Source: JAYYZW01 sp036339995 (GTDB lineage Bacteria > Pseudomonadota > Gammaproteobacteria > Ga0077536). From it: a stretch of DNA of 58,710 nucleotides. A program made the translations under genes and the position numbers. Positions 15,371 to 24,292 of the stretch are shown one piece after another (the first letter of the stretch is position 1; each line of letters begins with the position of its first letter). The stretch spans positions 1 to 58,710 of the forward strand of contig JAYYZW010000139.1 in the NCBI GenBank assembly GCA_036339995.1, written 5' to 3'. The notes beneath the pieces were generated by a model, which saw only the letters and a list, made by a program, of their open reading frames with translations, did not search any database and had not been told where the DNA came from.

Positions 15371-16375
15371 TTACTGAGTGAGATTATTGAAGATAACCTT
15401 ACTCGACTTCATTTTTTGTATCTGTGCCATCGTCATCCAACAGGATAGGTAATAGGTTGCGTTAGCAACTGTCTTGCCTAATTCGGATCGAGATACTGTT
15501 TTTGTATTAGGGGAACCAATCTCGACGTTATTACTCTCCAATAGGTTCGCAACGATATTTTCTTTGATACCGAAGTTCGTGTTTTCTGGAATAACTCCCC
15601 AATCTCCTATAACTTTTTTCAGATCAAGTTTTGCAACTGCAACACCGAAAACACTACCTTTGGCATCAAAAATAGGAGCACCACTGTTGCCAGGTTGAAG
15701 TGCTGCGTCTATCTGAATATTGGAAAAATTATTTCCCATACCAGTGAGGGAACTGATGATTCCCTTCGTGATTTTCACGGATGAACTAATTTCCTTCCCA
15801 AAAGGATACCCGGCAACAAAGATTTTCCTGCATCAGTTCAGGGTTCTTTTTGCTTAGAGGAAAGATGCTGGTTGGTTTGAAATCCGCTTGGAGGACTGCA
15901 AGGTCAGTCAAAGGGTCATTTGAAAGAACTCTTGCAGAGATCGTTTTTCCGTCGTAATAAATCTTTACATCGCTACATCCATTGATGACGTGATTGTTGG
16001 TAACAATATGTCCTGAACGGGTTACTGCAAAACCAGTGCCTGACGCTGCAGGGACGGATTTCCGTCATTTGCAATGGCAGAAGGGGCAGCTTCTGGAGGG
16101 GTATTCTTTGGAGTAATCTTTTGGGCATATAGAAACTCATCCTTTTCCCATATCCCTTCCTCAATTCTTCCATCGGCATAGGTCTTGGTGCCTTGCCCAT
16201 GGAATTCGCCATCCTTCCATTCACCGACGTATTGGTTTCCGCTAGCAAAGGTCTTGGTGCCGACACAATTAGTCCAAGTGGAGTCATCAGTGTCAGGACA
16301 AGCAGGTAATGCCCAACTCTCAGCCGCACTAAAAAACAAGGCTAGAAAAAGGCCGCGCACCAATAGCTTTTGCAT
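15371..16375 (-). pseudogene. secreted MORN-repeat / trypsin-like serine protease, two frameshifts
   Basis: ATG 16375 begins a signal peptide (MQKLLVRGLFLALFFSAAES), followed by MORN-type repeats (YVGEWKDGEFHGQGTKTYAD). After a shift near 16050 comes a trypsin-like domain with GTGFAVTRSGHIVTNNHVI. A second shift near 15825, in an A-run, leads to the last part with ALQPGNSGAPIFDAKG. The triad is intact across frames: His at 15990-15992, Asp (DPLTDLA) at 15903-15905 and Ser at 15683-15685. The motifs are preserved and only two one-base changes separate the frames, so recent inactivation or sequencing error are both possible. The low G+C suggests acquisition from elsewhere (inference). Confidence 0.75.
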
Positions 16376-16479
16376 CTGTCCACCTGTTTTGCAACAAGTT
16401 ATAACGGGCTTACTCCTTGAATTGTGTGTTGAAACGAGCAACTCTACCGATATCCGCAGAAAGTTCCTGACGATCCCGT

Positions 16480-17379
16480 ATGGCCGCGAAAACCACAAAT
16501 GTAACCATTCTGTTCGCGGATATCAGCGGCAGCACCCGTCTGTACGAACTACTGGGCGACGCCCCGGCGCGCGCCAAGGTGGCCGGCTGCCTGAAACTAC
16601 TGACCGATGTCACCGAACGCTATGGCGGCACCGTGATCAAGACTATCGGCGACGAGATCATGTGTACCTATCCAGACGCGGAGACAGCGGTCAACGCGGC
16701 ATGCGAAATGCACGAAATGCTGATGGACGACATCACCGAACAGACCGTGTCTGGTCTGATTCCGCTCGCGATCCGGGTCGGGCTGCACCATGGGCCTGCT
16801 ATCCTGGAAGCGGGTGACGTGTACGGCGACGCGGTAAATGTCGCGGCGCGCTTGGTCTCGATGTCTAAAGCCCGCCAGATCATCACTACGCGAACGACAG
16901 CCGAAGGACTGTCTCCGATTCTCAAGGCCAGCACGCGTTTCATCGATCGCGCACCGGTCAAAGGAAAGAAGGAAACGTTAGAAATCTTCGAGATCCTGTG
17001 GCAGCAGGAAGACGTGACGCTCATGTCGACCGGCGTCATCCCGGGTCCGGTACACCAAGCGCAGCTCAAGCTGACCTATCACGACATCAACCTCACCCTG
17101 GGTCACGAGCGAACGCAGGTCTCCATAGGCCGCAGCAAGCGGGCCGACATCACGGTGGCCGAAGTTCTCGCCTCACGGCAGCACGTGCGTCTCGAGGCGC
17201 GCCGCGGAAAGTTTTACATCATCGACCAGAGTACCAACGGTACCTACATCATGAGCAGTGACCAGGAGTATTTCCTGCGGCGTGAAGAAATGCCGATCAC
17301 CGGCAGCGGCCAAATCAGCCTGGGACGGGCGTTTTCCGAGAACCCGCAGGAAGTGGTTCACTTCAATAGTGACAGTTGA
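16480..17379 (+). CDS. soluble class III nucleotidyl cyclase fused to an FHA domain
   Basis: A 299-residue protein. The cyclase domain (about residues 5-175) has the metal aspartates in FADISGST and TIGDEIM, the Lys of VIKTIGD and the Asp of YGDAVNVAAR, the pattern of an ATP-using enzyme. The FHA domain (about 200-290) has IGRSK, SRQHV and the STNGTYI segment that bind phosphothreonine peptides in this family. No membrane segment is present. Since FHA domains read Thr phosphorylation and a Ser/Thr kinase lies 1.4 kb upstream, recruitment or control of this cyclase by the kinase is a reasonable inference. Confidence 0.92.
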   Translation: MAAKTTNVTILFADISGSTRLYELLGDAPARAKVAGCLKLLTDVTERYGGTVIKTIGDEIMCTYPDAETAVNAACEMHEMLMDDITEQTVSGLIPLAIRVGLHHGPAILEAGDVYGDAVNVAARLVSMSKARQIITTRTTAEGLSPILKASTRFIDRAPVKGKKETLEIFEILWQQEDVTLMSTGVIPGPVHQAQLKLTYHDINLTLGHERTQVSIGRSKRADITVAEVLASRQHVRLEARRGKFYIIDQSTNGTYIMSSDQEYFLRREEMPITGSGQISLGRAFSENPQEVVHFNSDS

Positions 17380-17628
17380 GGGCGTCTGACCCAGGCGCAG
17401 GCCAAAGCTCGATGCGATCGCGTAAAAAATGCCTGAAGTGTTTTGCACCCAAATGCACCGTCCACCCAAAGCGACCTAGACTTGATGAGCGATCAGCCCT
17501 TCACGTGGCAGTCATCGGCGGCCCTGCTTGTGTCGTCGCACGAGGCGAACGGCTGTTCAATAACCGTGGACTTTAGAGAATAGGACTTTTATTCTTCGCA
17601 TTCTGAAAACGATAACGGCTCCCTTGTG

Positions 17629-18441
17629 ATGTCTACACCACGACTTTCCCTCTCCGCGCGAGCCTTTGTCCTCCTGTTATCGACGTTCGTGCCGCCAATT
17701 TCGTTGGCAGCCGATCTGCCAACGATATCCGACCCTGCGATTCAGGCCTGCATCGACAAACTGATGCCCGATATATCATTGACCCAGATCATCACCCTGC
17801 GCTCGTTTGATGAATCCGGTCTCATTGAAGAATCGGCTGGCAATATGTACTGGCGTCGTGCCGAGGGTGACAAGTCACGTGCCGTGATCCGCTTGACCGC
17901 TCCCGCGAGTCGTAAGGGCCTCGCCGTGCTTATGGTAGAAAGCGATTCGCTAGAGCCGAAAATGTACCTGTACGTGCCGGATCTGGACCGTACGCGTCGT
18001 GTCACCGGCAAACAAATTGCGACCTCGATGATGGGTACGGATTTCAGCTACGAAGAGTTCTCGCAATTCCAGAAGACGGCGGCCGAGACGGATACAAAAC
18101 GCATCGAGGACCAGACGGTCGACGGTACGCCTGCCTACGTGCTGGAGACTACGCCGGGTGGCGCCGACTCCGTCTACAGCCGAATACTTACCTTCGTCGA
18201 CCAGGCGCGTTGCATACCCTTGCAAACTCAGTTTTTCGGCGTTAATGGCGAGTTGAGCAAGGAATTGCTCGCCACGCCGGACGAGATCAAACAGGTCGGT
18301 GATCGTTATGCCCCGCATCACGTGGTCATGTACGACCGGATAAAAAGCACGCGGACCGAACTGATCCTCGAGAACATCGAGATTGATGTCGAATTGAGCG
18401 ACGGGATCTTCCATCCGAAACGCCTGGGAATGGCACCCTGA
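17629..18441 (+). CDS. LolA-like outer-membrane lipoprotein-sorting family protein, exported
   Basis: A 270-residue protein with a signal peptide (hydrophobic segment LSARAFVLLLSTFVPPISLA, cleavage near ADL). The mature part matches the uncharacterised LolA-like family (GNMYWRRAEGDKSRAVIRLT, LYVPDLDRTRRVTGK, MGTDFSYEEF) that is regularly paired with MMPL/RND transporters. It probably handles a lipid or lipoprotein in the periplasm for the transporter that starts 16 bases downstream (inference). GTG 17626 directly precedes ATG 17629; I use the ATG. Confidence 0.85.
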   Translation: MSTPRLSLSARAFVLLLSTFVPPISLAADLPTISDPAIQACIDKLMPDISLTQIITLRSFDESGLIEESAGNMYWRRAEGDKSRAVIRLTAPASRKGLAVLMVESDSLEPKMYLYVPDLDRTRRVTGKQIATSMMGTDFSYEEFSQFQKTAAETDTKRIEDQTVDGTPAYVLETTPGGADSVYSRILTFVDQARCIPLQTQFFGVNGELSKELLATPDEIKQVGDRYAPHHVVMYDRIKSTRTELILENIEIDVELSDGIFHPKRLGMAP

Positions 18442-18457
18442 ACACTGACGGCGTCTG

Positions 18458-21175
18458 TTGATTTCCAAGCTTCTGAACGGGCTGGTCGACCATCCCTATG
18501 TGGTAGCTTTTTTCGCATTCGTTATCACCTTTTTCGCGTTTAACGAAACCATTGATCTGCAGAATCGCCAGGTCAGGGTAAGTGTCGATTCGTCGATAGA
18601 AAACCTGTTGCCCGCCGAAGGAACGGCGCTGAAGGTCTACACTAATGTGCGCGATAAATTTGTCGGCGACGACGTGCTTATCGTCGTTTGGCTTGCGGAT
18701 GATCTGTTTACACCGGAGCGCCTGGCCGCACTCAAACGACTGACCCGCAGGCTGGAGAAGTTGCCCGGCATCCTAGCAGTCGACAGCCTCGCGTCGGCGA
18801 CGTACGTGCGCGCAGAGGAAGATTTCACCGAGATCGGCCCGTTTCTCGAGATGCTTCCGGCCGACATGGACGAAGCACGCGGCCTGAAAGACGATGCACT
18901 TTCCAATCCGCTCTACGTCGGCACTCTCGTTTCACGTGACGGTCGCGGCGCGGTGCTGGCCGTGCACTTCGATCCCATCCTCGATACGGCGGCACTTGGC
19001 AGCAAGGTTGATGCCATAGCCCTGGCCTCGCGGGAGGAGGCGGGGGACGTCGAGCAATTCGTGACCGGCCCGATCGTTGCGCGTCTCGAAACCGGCCGCA
19101 CCCTGTTCGCTGATATTCAGATCGTGTTTCCGCTCGCCGTTCTTGCAACCTTCATGGTCAGCATGATCGGCTTGCGTTCATTCCCCGGAGTATTGTTGCC
19201 GCTGATTGTCAACGGTATTTCGCTGCTGATCACGATAGCGATTTTTATTCGCACCGGTTACGCGCTCAACTTTGTCACCGTTATCATGCCGCCAGTGGTA
19301 TTTGTCGTCGGGTTCGCCTACGCGGTGCATGTCATCAGCGATTTCGAACGTGCGCTGGCCGCCGGGCACGAGAAGATCGCGGCGATAAAGCATTCCCTGG
19401 GCGAAGTATTCGTGCCGTTGACCCTCACGGCTTTTACGACGGGCGTCGGTTTTATTTCGTTGATGACGAGCAATATCGAAACCATCCAGGTATTCGGTAT
19501 GTTCTCCGCGCTCGGAACGATCCTGAGCTGGCTTTGCGCAGTGGTGCTGGTGCCGGTTGGGCTCCGGTTTCTGCCCGCGAGTAAGCGGCTTTCTGCCAGC
19601 CGTAGCGCCTTGCTGGATTTTGCTCCGCAATTATCGAGGTTCGACCTCGAAAATCGCAAGATTATTTTTGCCGGCGGCTTTCTGGTTGCGATGTTCTCAG
19701 TTGTTTATGCGAACCAGATCGAGGTCGGCACAGACTACCTGCGCAACTTTCCGGCGGGCAGTGAAATACGGAGAAATTTCGCCGAGGTCGGGAAAACATT
19801 TTCCGGTGCCGTGCCACTACAGATATTGGTGGAGAGCGATGTGCCGAATGCGTTTAAAAATCCTCAAGATCTGCGGGAGCTGGATAAGTTGCAGCATTGG
19901 GTGAGGAGTCAGCCCGAAGTTGGGGGAGCGGTCTCTTTTGTTGATTACATGCGCATGTTGCACCTAACCTTCGTGCCCGACCTTGCGCCGGAGGAGGCCA
20001 TTCCGGGGACTTACAATCTTGCGGATCAATTGTTGTCGCTGGGCGCGGGCGACGATGTCGAGCGATTCGCGGATGCGCGCTACAAGAGCACGCTCATGCA
20101 TGTCCAATCGAGTGCGGTCAGCTCAAACGAGCTTATCGCGCTCGTCTCCCGCATCGAAAGCCGGCTTAAGGAATTGCCCGAACATCTGCGCGGCAAGGTA
20201 ACCGGCAGTTCGGTGCTGCTTGCGCAGACGATGGACGAGATCACGCGCGGGCAGATCCTGAGCCTGTCCGGCGCGCTCATCATCATCTATCTCATCCTTT
20301 CGACCTTGTTCGGCTCTCTGCGTGTCGGCGCCGTGGCGCTTATCCCTAATCTGCTGCCCATTGCGGCGTTTTTCGGGATCCTCGGATTCACCGGAATTAC
20401 GCTCAATCTTGCGACAAGCCTGGTCGCAACCGTTGCGCTCGGTATCGCGGTGGACGACAGCATCCACTACTTCTCCCGGTTCAATACGGAATCCCGCAAG
20501 CTGGCCAACGAGGAACTCGGTGTCGAGCGAGCCATCGCGGCGGTTATTCGGCCGGTGACGTTTACTACCGCTGCGCTTTGCGCCGGTTTCCTGGCGCTCC
20601 TCGTCAGCGATCTCCGCAACCAGGTCGAGTTTGGAATCCTCGCGGCGTTCACTCTGTTTGTTGCGTGGCTGGTCGATCTTACCCTCAGCCCCGCGCTCAG
20701 CAGCGGCCTGCGTTTTGTCACCCTGTGGGAAGTGCTCACCGTCGACCTCGGTTCGGAACCGCATAAGAAGATTCCCCTGTTCAAGGGCCTTACGCACCGG
20801 CAGGCACGGATCGCGGCTTTGTTTGGACGGATCGAACCCTACGAATCGGGCGATCGTATCCTCTCGTTTGGCGAAGAGGGCAACGAGATCTGTATTCTGA
20901 TCGAGGGCGTCGTCGTCGCCCAGGTGTCACGACCGGAGGGCAACCGGGTGTTGTGTGCAATGCATACGGGCGAGGTGTTTGGTGAGATCGCGCTCTTTAC
21001 CGGCAAGCGCTCCGCCAACATCGATGCCATGACGGACGTGCGCGTGTTGTGGCTTAACCAGGAAAGCCTCGAACGGATCCAGTCCCGTTACCCGCGCATA
21101 GCAGCGCAGTTGTTCTGGAACCTCACCGGCACGGTCGCCGTGCGCCTCGCGGACATGAACACGCGTGTGCTATAA
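18458..21175 (+). CDS. RND/MMPL-family transporter with C-terminal cyclic-nucleotide-binding domain
   Basis: A 905-residue protein. It has two MMPL-type membrane modules (six-helix groups at about 215-390 and 600-755), each preceded by a large extracytoplasmic domain, with RND-type sequences such as VALGIAVDDSIHYFSRF. The last 130 residues (about 775-900) form a cNBD: GDRILSFGEEGNEICILIEG and the cassette FGEIALFTGKRSAN with Glu and Arg in place. Transporters of this kind move lipids or hydrophobic molecules across the envelope; a fused cNBD is unusual. The start is TTG 18458, the only reasonable initiator before the first membrane helix, 16 bases after the LolA-like gene. Confidence 0.9.
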   Translation: MISKLLNGLVDHPYVVAFFAFVITFFAFNETIDLQNRQVRVSVDSSIENLLPAEGTALKVYTNVRDKFVGDDVLIVVWLADDLFTPERLAALKRLTRRLEKLPGILAVDSLASATYVRAEEDFTEIGPFLEMLPADMDEARGLKDDALSNPLYVGTLVSRDGRGAVLAVHFDPILDTAALGSKVDAIALASREEAGDVEQFVTGPIVARLETGRTLFADIQIVFPLAVLATFMVSMIGLRSFPGVLLPLIVNGISLLITIAIFIRTGYALNFVTVIMPPVVFVVGFAYAVHVISDFERALAAGHEKIAAIKHSLGEVFVPLTLTAFTTGVGFISLMTSNIETIQVFGMFSALGTILSWLCAVVLVPVGLRFLPASKRLSASRSALLDFAPQLSRFDLENRKIIFAGGFLVAMFSVVYANQIEVGTDYLRNFPAGSEIRRNFAEVGKTFSGAVPLQILVESDVPNAFKNPQDLRELDKLQHWVRSQPEVGGAVSFVDYMRMLHLTFVPDLAPEEAIPGTYNLADQLLSLGAGDDVERFADARYKSTLMHVQSSAVSSNELIALVSRIESRLKELPEHLRGKVTGSSVLLAQTMDEITRGQILSLSGALIIIYLILSTLFGSLRVGAVALIPNLLPIAAFFGILGFTGITLNLATSLVATVALGIAVDDSIHYFSRFNTESRKLANEELGVERAIAAVIRPVTFTTAALCAGFLALLVSDLRNQVEFGILAAFTLFVAWLVDLTLSPALSSGLRFVTLWEVLTVDLGSEPHKKIPLFKGLTHRQARIAALFGRIEPYESGDRILSFGEEGNEICILIEGVVVAQVSRPEGNRVLCAMHTGEVFGEIALFTGKRSANIDAMTDVRVLWLNQESLERIQSRYPRIAAQLFWNLTGTVAVRLADMNTRVL

Positions 21176-21207
21176 ATGGCGCAACCGCAATAGTGATGAC
21201 ACAACGA

Positions 21208-21251
21208 TCAGTCTCCTGTTGCATTAAAGTCAGTCTCCTGTTGCATTAAAG
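21208..21251. repeat. perfect tandem duplication of 22 bp
   Basis: The 22-base unit TCAGTCTCCTGTTGCATTAA+AG occurs twice with no spacer, ending 14 bases before the ATG of the CoA-transferase gene. It may be a recent slippage duplication that alters the leader of that gene. Confidence 0.85.
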
Positions 21252-21265
21252 AGAGAGCCCGTCCC

Positions 21266-22483
21266 ATGCCCGCACTCACCGGCCTGAAAGTCCTCGATTT
21301 AACCCAATGGGAGGCGGGCACGTCCTGCACCCAGGCGCTGGCTTGGATGGGCGCCGACGTCGTCAAGATCGAATTGCCCGGTACGGGCGACCCGGGCCGT
21401 ACCCTGAGCCGCGATTTCTGGGACGACTCCGAATACTTCGGCAACTGGAACTGCAACAAGCGCAGCGTGGAACTCAATCTGCGCGATTCGCGGGGCCGCG
21501 ATCTGCTGCTCAAGATGGTGCCGCGTTTCGACGTCTTCATCGAGAACTTCGGCCCGGGCGTCGTCGAAAAACTCGACGTCGGCTACGACGTGATAAAGGC
21601 CATTCATCCGGAGGTCATTTACGCGCAGATTAAGGGCTTCGGCCTTTCCGGGCCCTATTCGACTTACAAATGCTTCGACATGGTTGCGCAGGCCGCGGCC
21701 GGCGCCTTGTCGATTACCGGTGCGCCTGACGGGCCGCCGATGCGGCCCGGGCCTACGCTTGGCGACGCCGGCGCGGGCGTGCAGATGGCGCTCGCTGTCA
21801 CGGCCGCTTACGCCCAGAAGCTTCGCGACGGCTTGGGCCAGCACATCGAGCTCTCTATGCAGGAATCGGTCACCTATTTTATGCGCACGATGATTGCGCT
21901 CGGTTCGAAAGGCGGGACGGCGGTTGCCCCGCGCCTCGGCAACGAACTCGATCCGACCATTACCATCTTTGCCTGCAAGCCGTTTGGACCGAACGATTAC
22001 ATTTACCTCATGTCGGTGACAGAGCCGCAGTGGGCGACGTTGTGCAAGGCCATTGGCCAGCCTGATCTCGCGACCGATCCCCGCTTCGTCGATCTCGCGG
22101 CGCGCCGCGAGCACAAAGCGGAACTCCTCGAGATCATCGGCGCCTGGACGGGCGCGCGCACCAAGCACCAGGCAATGAAAGAGCTTTGCGACCAAGGTGT
22201 CCCGGCGAGTGCCGTGTTCGATACCAAGGACCTGTTCGCCGATCCGCATCTGAACGAGCGCGGTTTTATCCATCGGTTTTCAAGCGAGGGTGATCAACGC
22301 GATGTGTTACTCCTCGGCTGGCCCCCGCGGATGTCCGCGAGCGAGGTGCCGATCGAACTCGCGCCCGCACTCGGGGAGCATACGGCCGAAGTTCTGCGCT
22401 CAGAACTCGGCCTGTCCGCCGAGGACATCGATTCGTTCATGGCTGAGGGCGTACTAGGAGACTCCTGCAAGCACGATAATTAG
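21266..22483 (+). CDS. type III CoA-transferase (CaiB/BaiF family)
   Basis: A 405-residue protein of normal family length. It transfers CoA between carboxylic acids in the cytoplasm. Visible features are the N-terminal GLKVLDLTQWEAG, the ADVVKIELPGTGD segment, FGLSGPYSTYKCFDMVAQA with the catalytic Asp, and GQHIELSMQESV. The substrate cannot be read from sequence. It converges with a minus-strand acyl-CoA operon that carries a second, clearly different CoA-transferase, which suggests a shared catabolic theme. Confidence 0.92.
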   Translation: MPALTGLKVLDLTQWEAGTSCTQALAWMGADVVKIELPGTGDPGRTLSRDFWDDSEYFGNWNCNKRSVELNLRDSRGRDLLLKMVPRFDVFIENFGPGVVEKLDVGYDVIKAIHPEVIYAQIKGFGLSGPYSTYKCFDMVAQAAAGALSITGAPDGPPMRPGPTLGDAGAGVQMALAVTAAYAQKLRDGLGQHIELSMQESVTYFMRTMIALGSKGGTAVAPRLGNELDPTITIFACKPFGPNDYIYLMSVTEPQWATLCKAIGQPDLATDPRFVDLAARREHKAELLEIIGAWTGARTKHQAMKELCDQGVPASAVFDTKDLFADPHLNERGFIHRFSSEGDQRDVLLLGWPPRMSASEVPIELAPALGEHTAEVLRSELGLSAEDIDSFMAEGVLGDSCKHDN

Positions 22484-22703
22484 CTGGGCCGCGGACGTTA
22501 CTTCTTCGCCTTGTCTACGTATTTTTTAGTGACCGACTATATGCCGCTCCTGGCGTAGTCCCGGCAGGCTTTTTCGTCCCCGTATTTCCCATTCACCACT
22601 GTCGAATCTATCAGATCGGCAAAAGGCTGACAGGCTGGACCAGAACTTCAAGTCTATCTGCTTATTCCGCTGCTTTTTGCCGATTTCAACACGTTTTCAT
22701 GTT
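22484..22703. other. gap between convergent acyl-CoA genes with a possible small-protein remnant
   Basis: The minus strand contains an open stretch encoding CQPFADLIDSTVVNGKYGDE and then KACRDYARSGI before a stop, followed in the same frame by VTKKYVDKAKK and another stop. I do not recognise it and see no start. It may be the decayed end of a gene. Confidence 0.25.
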
Positions 22704-23123
22704 TCATCGCCGCGGTTTGAAGACGGGCAGTTTCTGCCCCGACGAATGCTCCCGAAATTCAACTTCGACCGGCACGCCTATCGTGATTTCTTCGGGGTCG
22801 ATTTCGACCAGGTTGCTGATCACACGCAGACCGGGCTGCTCTTCGATTTCTACCTCGACCACTATATAGGGCACCTGGGCGACCGCGGCGGGGTGTACGG
22901 GATGCATTACAACCGTCCACGTGCTGACCGTTCCGCGGCCCGAAAGCGGCGTCCATACTAGATCCGCGCTGTCACAGTACGGGCAGAGCTCTCCCGGCAT
23001 CCAGCGATACCGAGCGCAGGCAGTGCAGCGTTGCATCTGGAATTCACGTCGGTTGCAGGCTTCCCAGTAATACTCGGCCGCGAATTCGGGAATCGGATAC
23101 GGAAATTCGCCGGGCTTGTTCAT
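22704..23123 (-). CDS. DUF35 Zn-ribbon/OB-fold protein (thiolase partner)
   Basis: A 139-residue protein. An N-terminal helical hook (YYWEACNRREF) is followed by a rubredoxin-like zinc ribbon with cysteine pairs CTAC and CPYC (about residues 33-50), then an OB fold rich in beta strand. Members of this family bind acyl-CoA and form complexes with thiolase-like proteins. The ATG overlaps the stop of the thiolase-like gene upstream (ATGA), the usual arrangement for such a complex. Confidence 0.9.
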   Translation of the reverse strand: MNKPGEFPYPIPEFAAEYYWEACNRREFQMQRCTACARYRWMPGELCPYCDSADLVWTPLSGRGTVSTWTVVMHPVHPAAVAQVPYIVVEVEIEEQPGLRVISNLVEIDPEEITIGVPVEVEFREHSSGQKLPVFKPRR

Positions 23124-24292
23124 CCGTCACGCCTCAAGATCATCGCTGTCGTCGGCACCGCGTTACCGGAAGCGACGAATGCATAGTCGGCGCCTTCAAC
23201 CTGGCAGCGCGATTGGCCACGCAACTGACGCACCGCCTCGATGTTGTTCTGCATGCCGTGCAGGTAAGCTTCTGAAAGGTTTCCGCCGCTCGTATTCAGG
23301 GGCAGTTCACCGTCTGGCCATTGCAGGCGGCCGCCGGTGACGAAATCCTTGCCTTCACCGCGCCGGCAGAACCCGTATTCCTCGAGCGCCATCAGAACGA
23401 GTGGCGTGAAATGATCGTAAAGAAAGAGCACGTCGATGTCGTCATGCCCGATACCGGCGTCTTCGAAAACGTGTCGGGCGATCACGGTAGATTCGGTTTC
23501 GGGGGCATCGACGTTTTTGAGCACCGATCGATCGTTCCAGGCGCCGATCCCCATGCCGCCGGCCGCGATAGTGACGGGCCGTTGGCGCAGGTCGCGCGCG
23601 CGTTCCGGCGTCGTCACGATGACGGCGGCGCCGCCGTCGGATTCGAGACAACAGTCGAACAAATGCAAGGGCGTCGAAATCATGCGTGAACTCTGATGGT
23701 CATCTAAGCTCATTGGGCGCCCGTACATGGTCGCGTCCGGATTCTGATTGGCGTGATGGCGGCAGGCAACGGCGATCTCGCCGAAGTGAATCGATTCGGT
23801 GCCGTAGAGATGCATGTGCCGGTGCGCTGCGAGGGCCACCATCTGCGCTGGGCTGAACAGGCCATAAGGAGCGTGATAACTCCGTACCCCACCCGCGCCA
23901 GGTTCGGTCGATCCCTGGCCGTACCGCGGCGTGCCGCGTCCCGAACGCTCATTCATTGCGCGAAACGCTGCCACTGCCTTGGCCTGGCCCGTCGCCACGG
24001 CCATCGCCGCCAGCAGCACGCTGCCCACCGGACCGCCGCCACCGCCATAGGACACCTCGGCAGCGAAGTTAAGGCGCGGCAAGCGCAGGTTCTTTGCGAT
24101 GAGGATGGGATCGTTGTTGTCCATGGTGTATTTGGTAATGCCGTCGACGTCATCGGGGCCGAGCCCCGCGTCGTCCATCGCTGCCCGGATCGCCTCGCAC
24201 GCGAGCTTCATCTCGCTGCGCCCCGAATCGCTCGAGTATTCCGTGTGGCCCACGCCCACGATGCAGGCCTGGTCGTGAATCGTTCTTATCAT
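23120..24292 (-). CDS. thiolase-superfamily protein without the standard nucleophilic cysteine (SCP-x/Ltp2-like)
   Basis: A 390-residue thiolase-fold protein. It starts ACIVGVGHTEYSSDSG and has GGNLSEAYLHGMQNN and a typical C-terminal end. Where active thiolases carry the acyl-accepting cysteine, it reads EVSYGGGGGPVGS, so ordinary thiolysis is unlikely. Proteins of this kind with a DUF35 partner include the Ltp2-type retro-aldolases of steroid side-chain breakdown; that role is a candidate only. It is the middle gene of a three-gene operon: its start shares one base with the stop of the CoA-transferase, and its stop overlaps the DUF35 start. Confidence 0.85.
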   Translation of the reverse strand: MIRTIHDQACIVGVGHTEYSSDSGRSEMKLACEAIRAAMDDAGLGPDDVDGITKYTMDNNDPILIAKNLRLPRLNFAAEVSYGGGGGPVGSVLLAAMAVATGQAKAVAAFRAMNERSGRGTPRYGQGSTEPGAGGVRSYHAPYGLFSPAQMVALAAHRHMHLYGTESIHFGEIAVACRHHANQNPDATMYGRPMSLDDHQSSRMISTPLHLFDCCLESDGGAAVIVTTPERARDLRQRPVTIAAGGMGIGAWNDRSVLKNVDAPETESTVIARHVFEDAGIGHDDIDVLFLYDHFTPLVLMALEEYGFCRRGEGKDFVTGGRLQWPDGELPLNTSGGNLSEAYLHGMQNNIEAVRQLRGQSRCQVEGADYAFVASGNAVPTTAMILRRDG

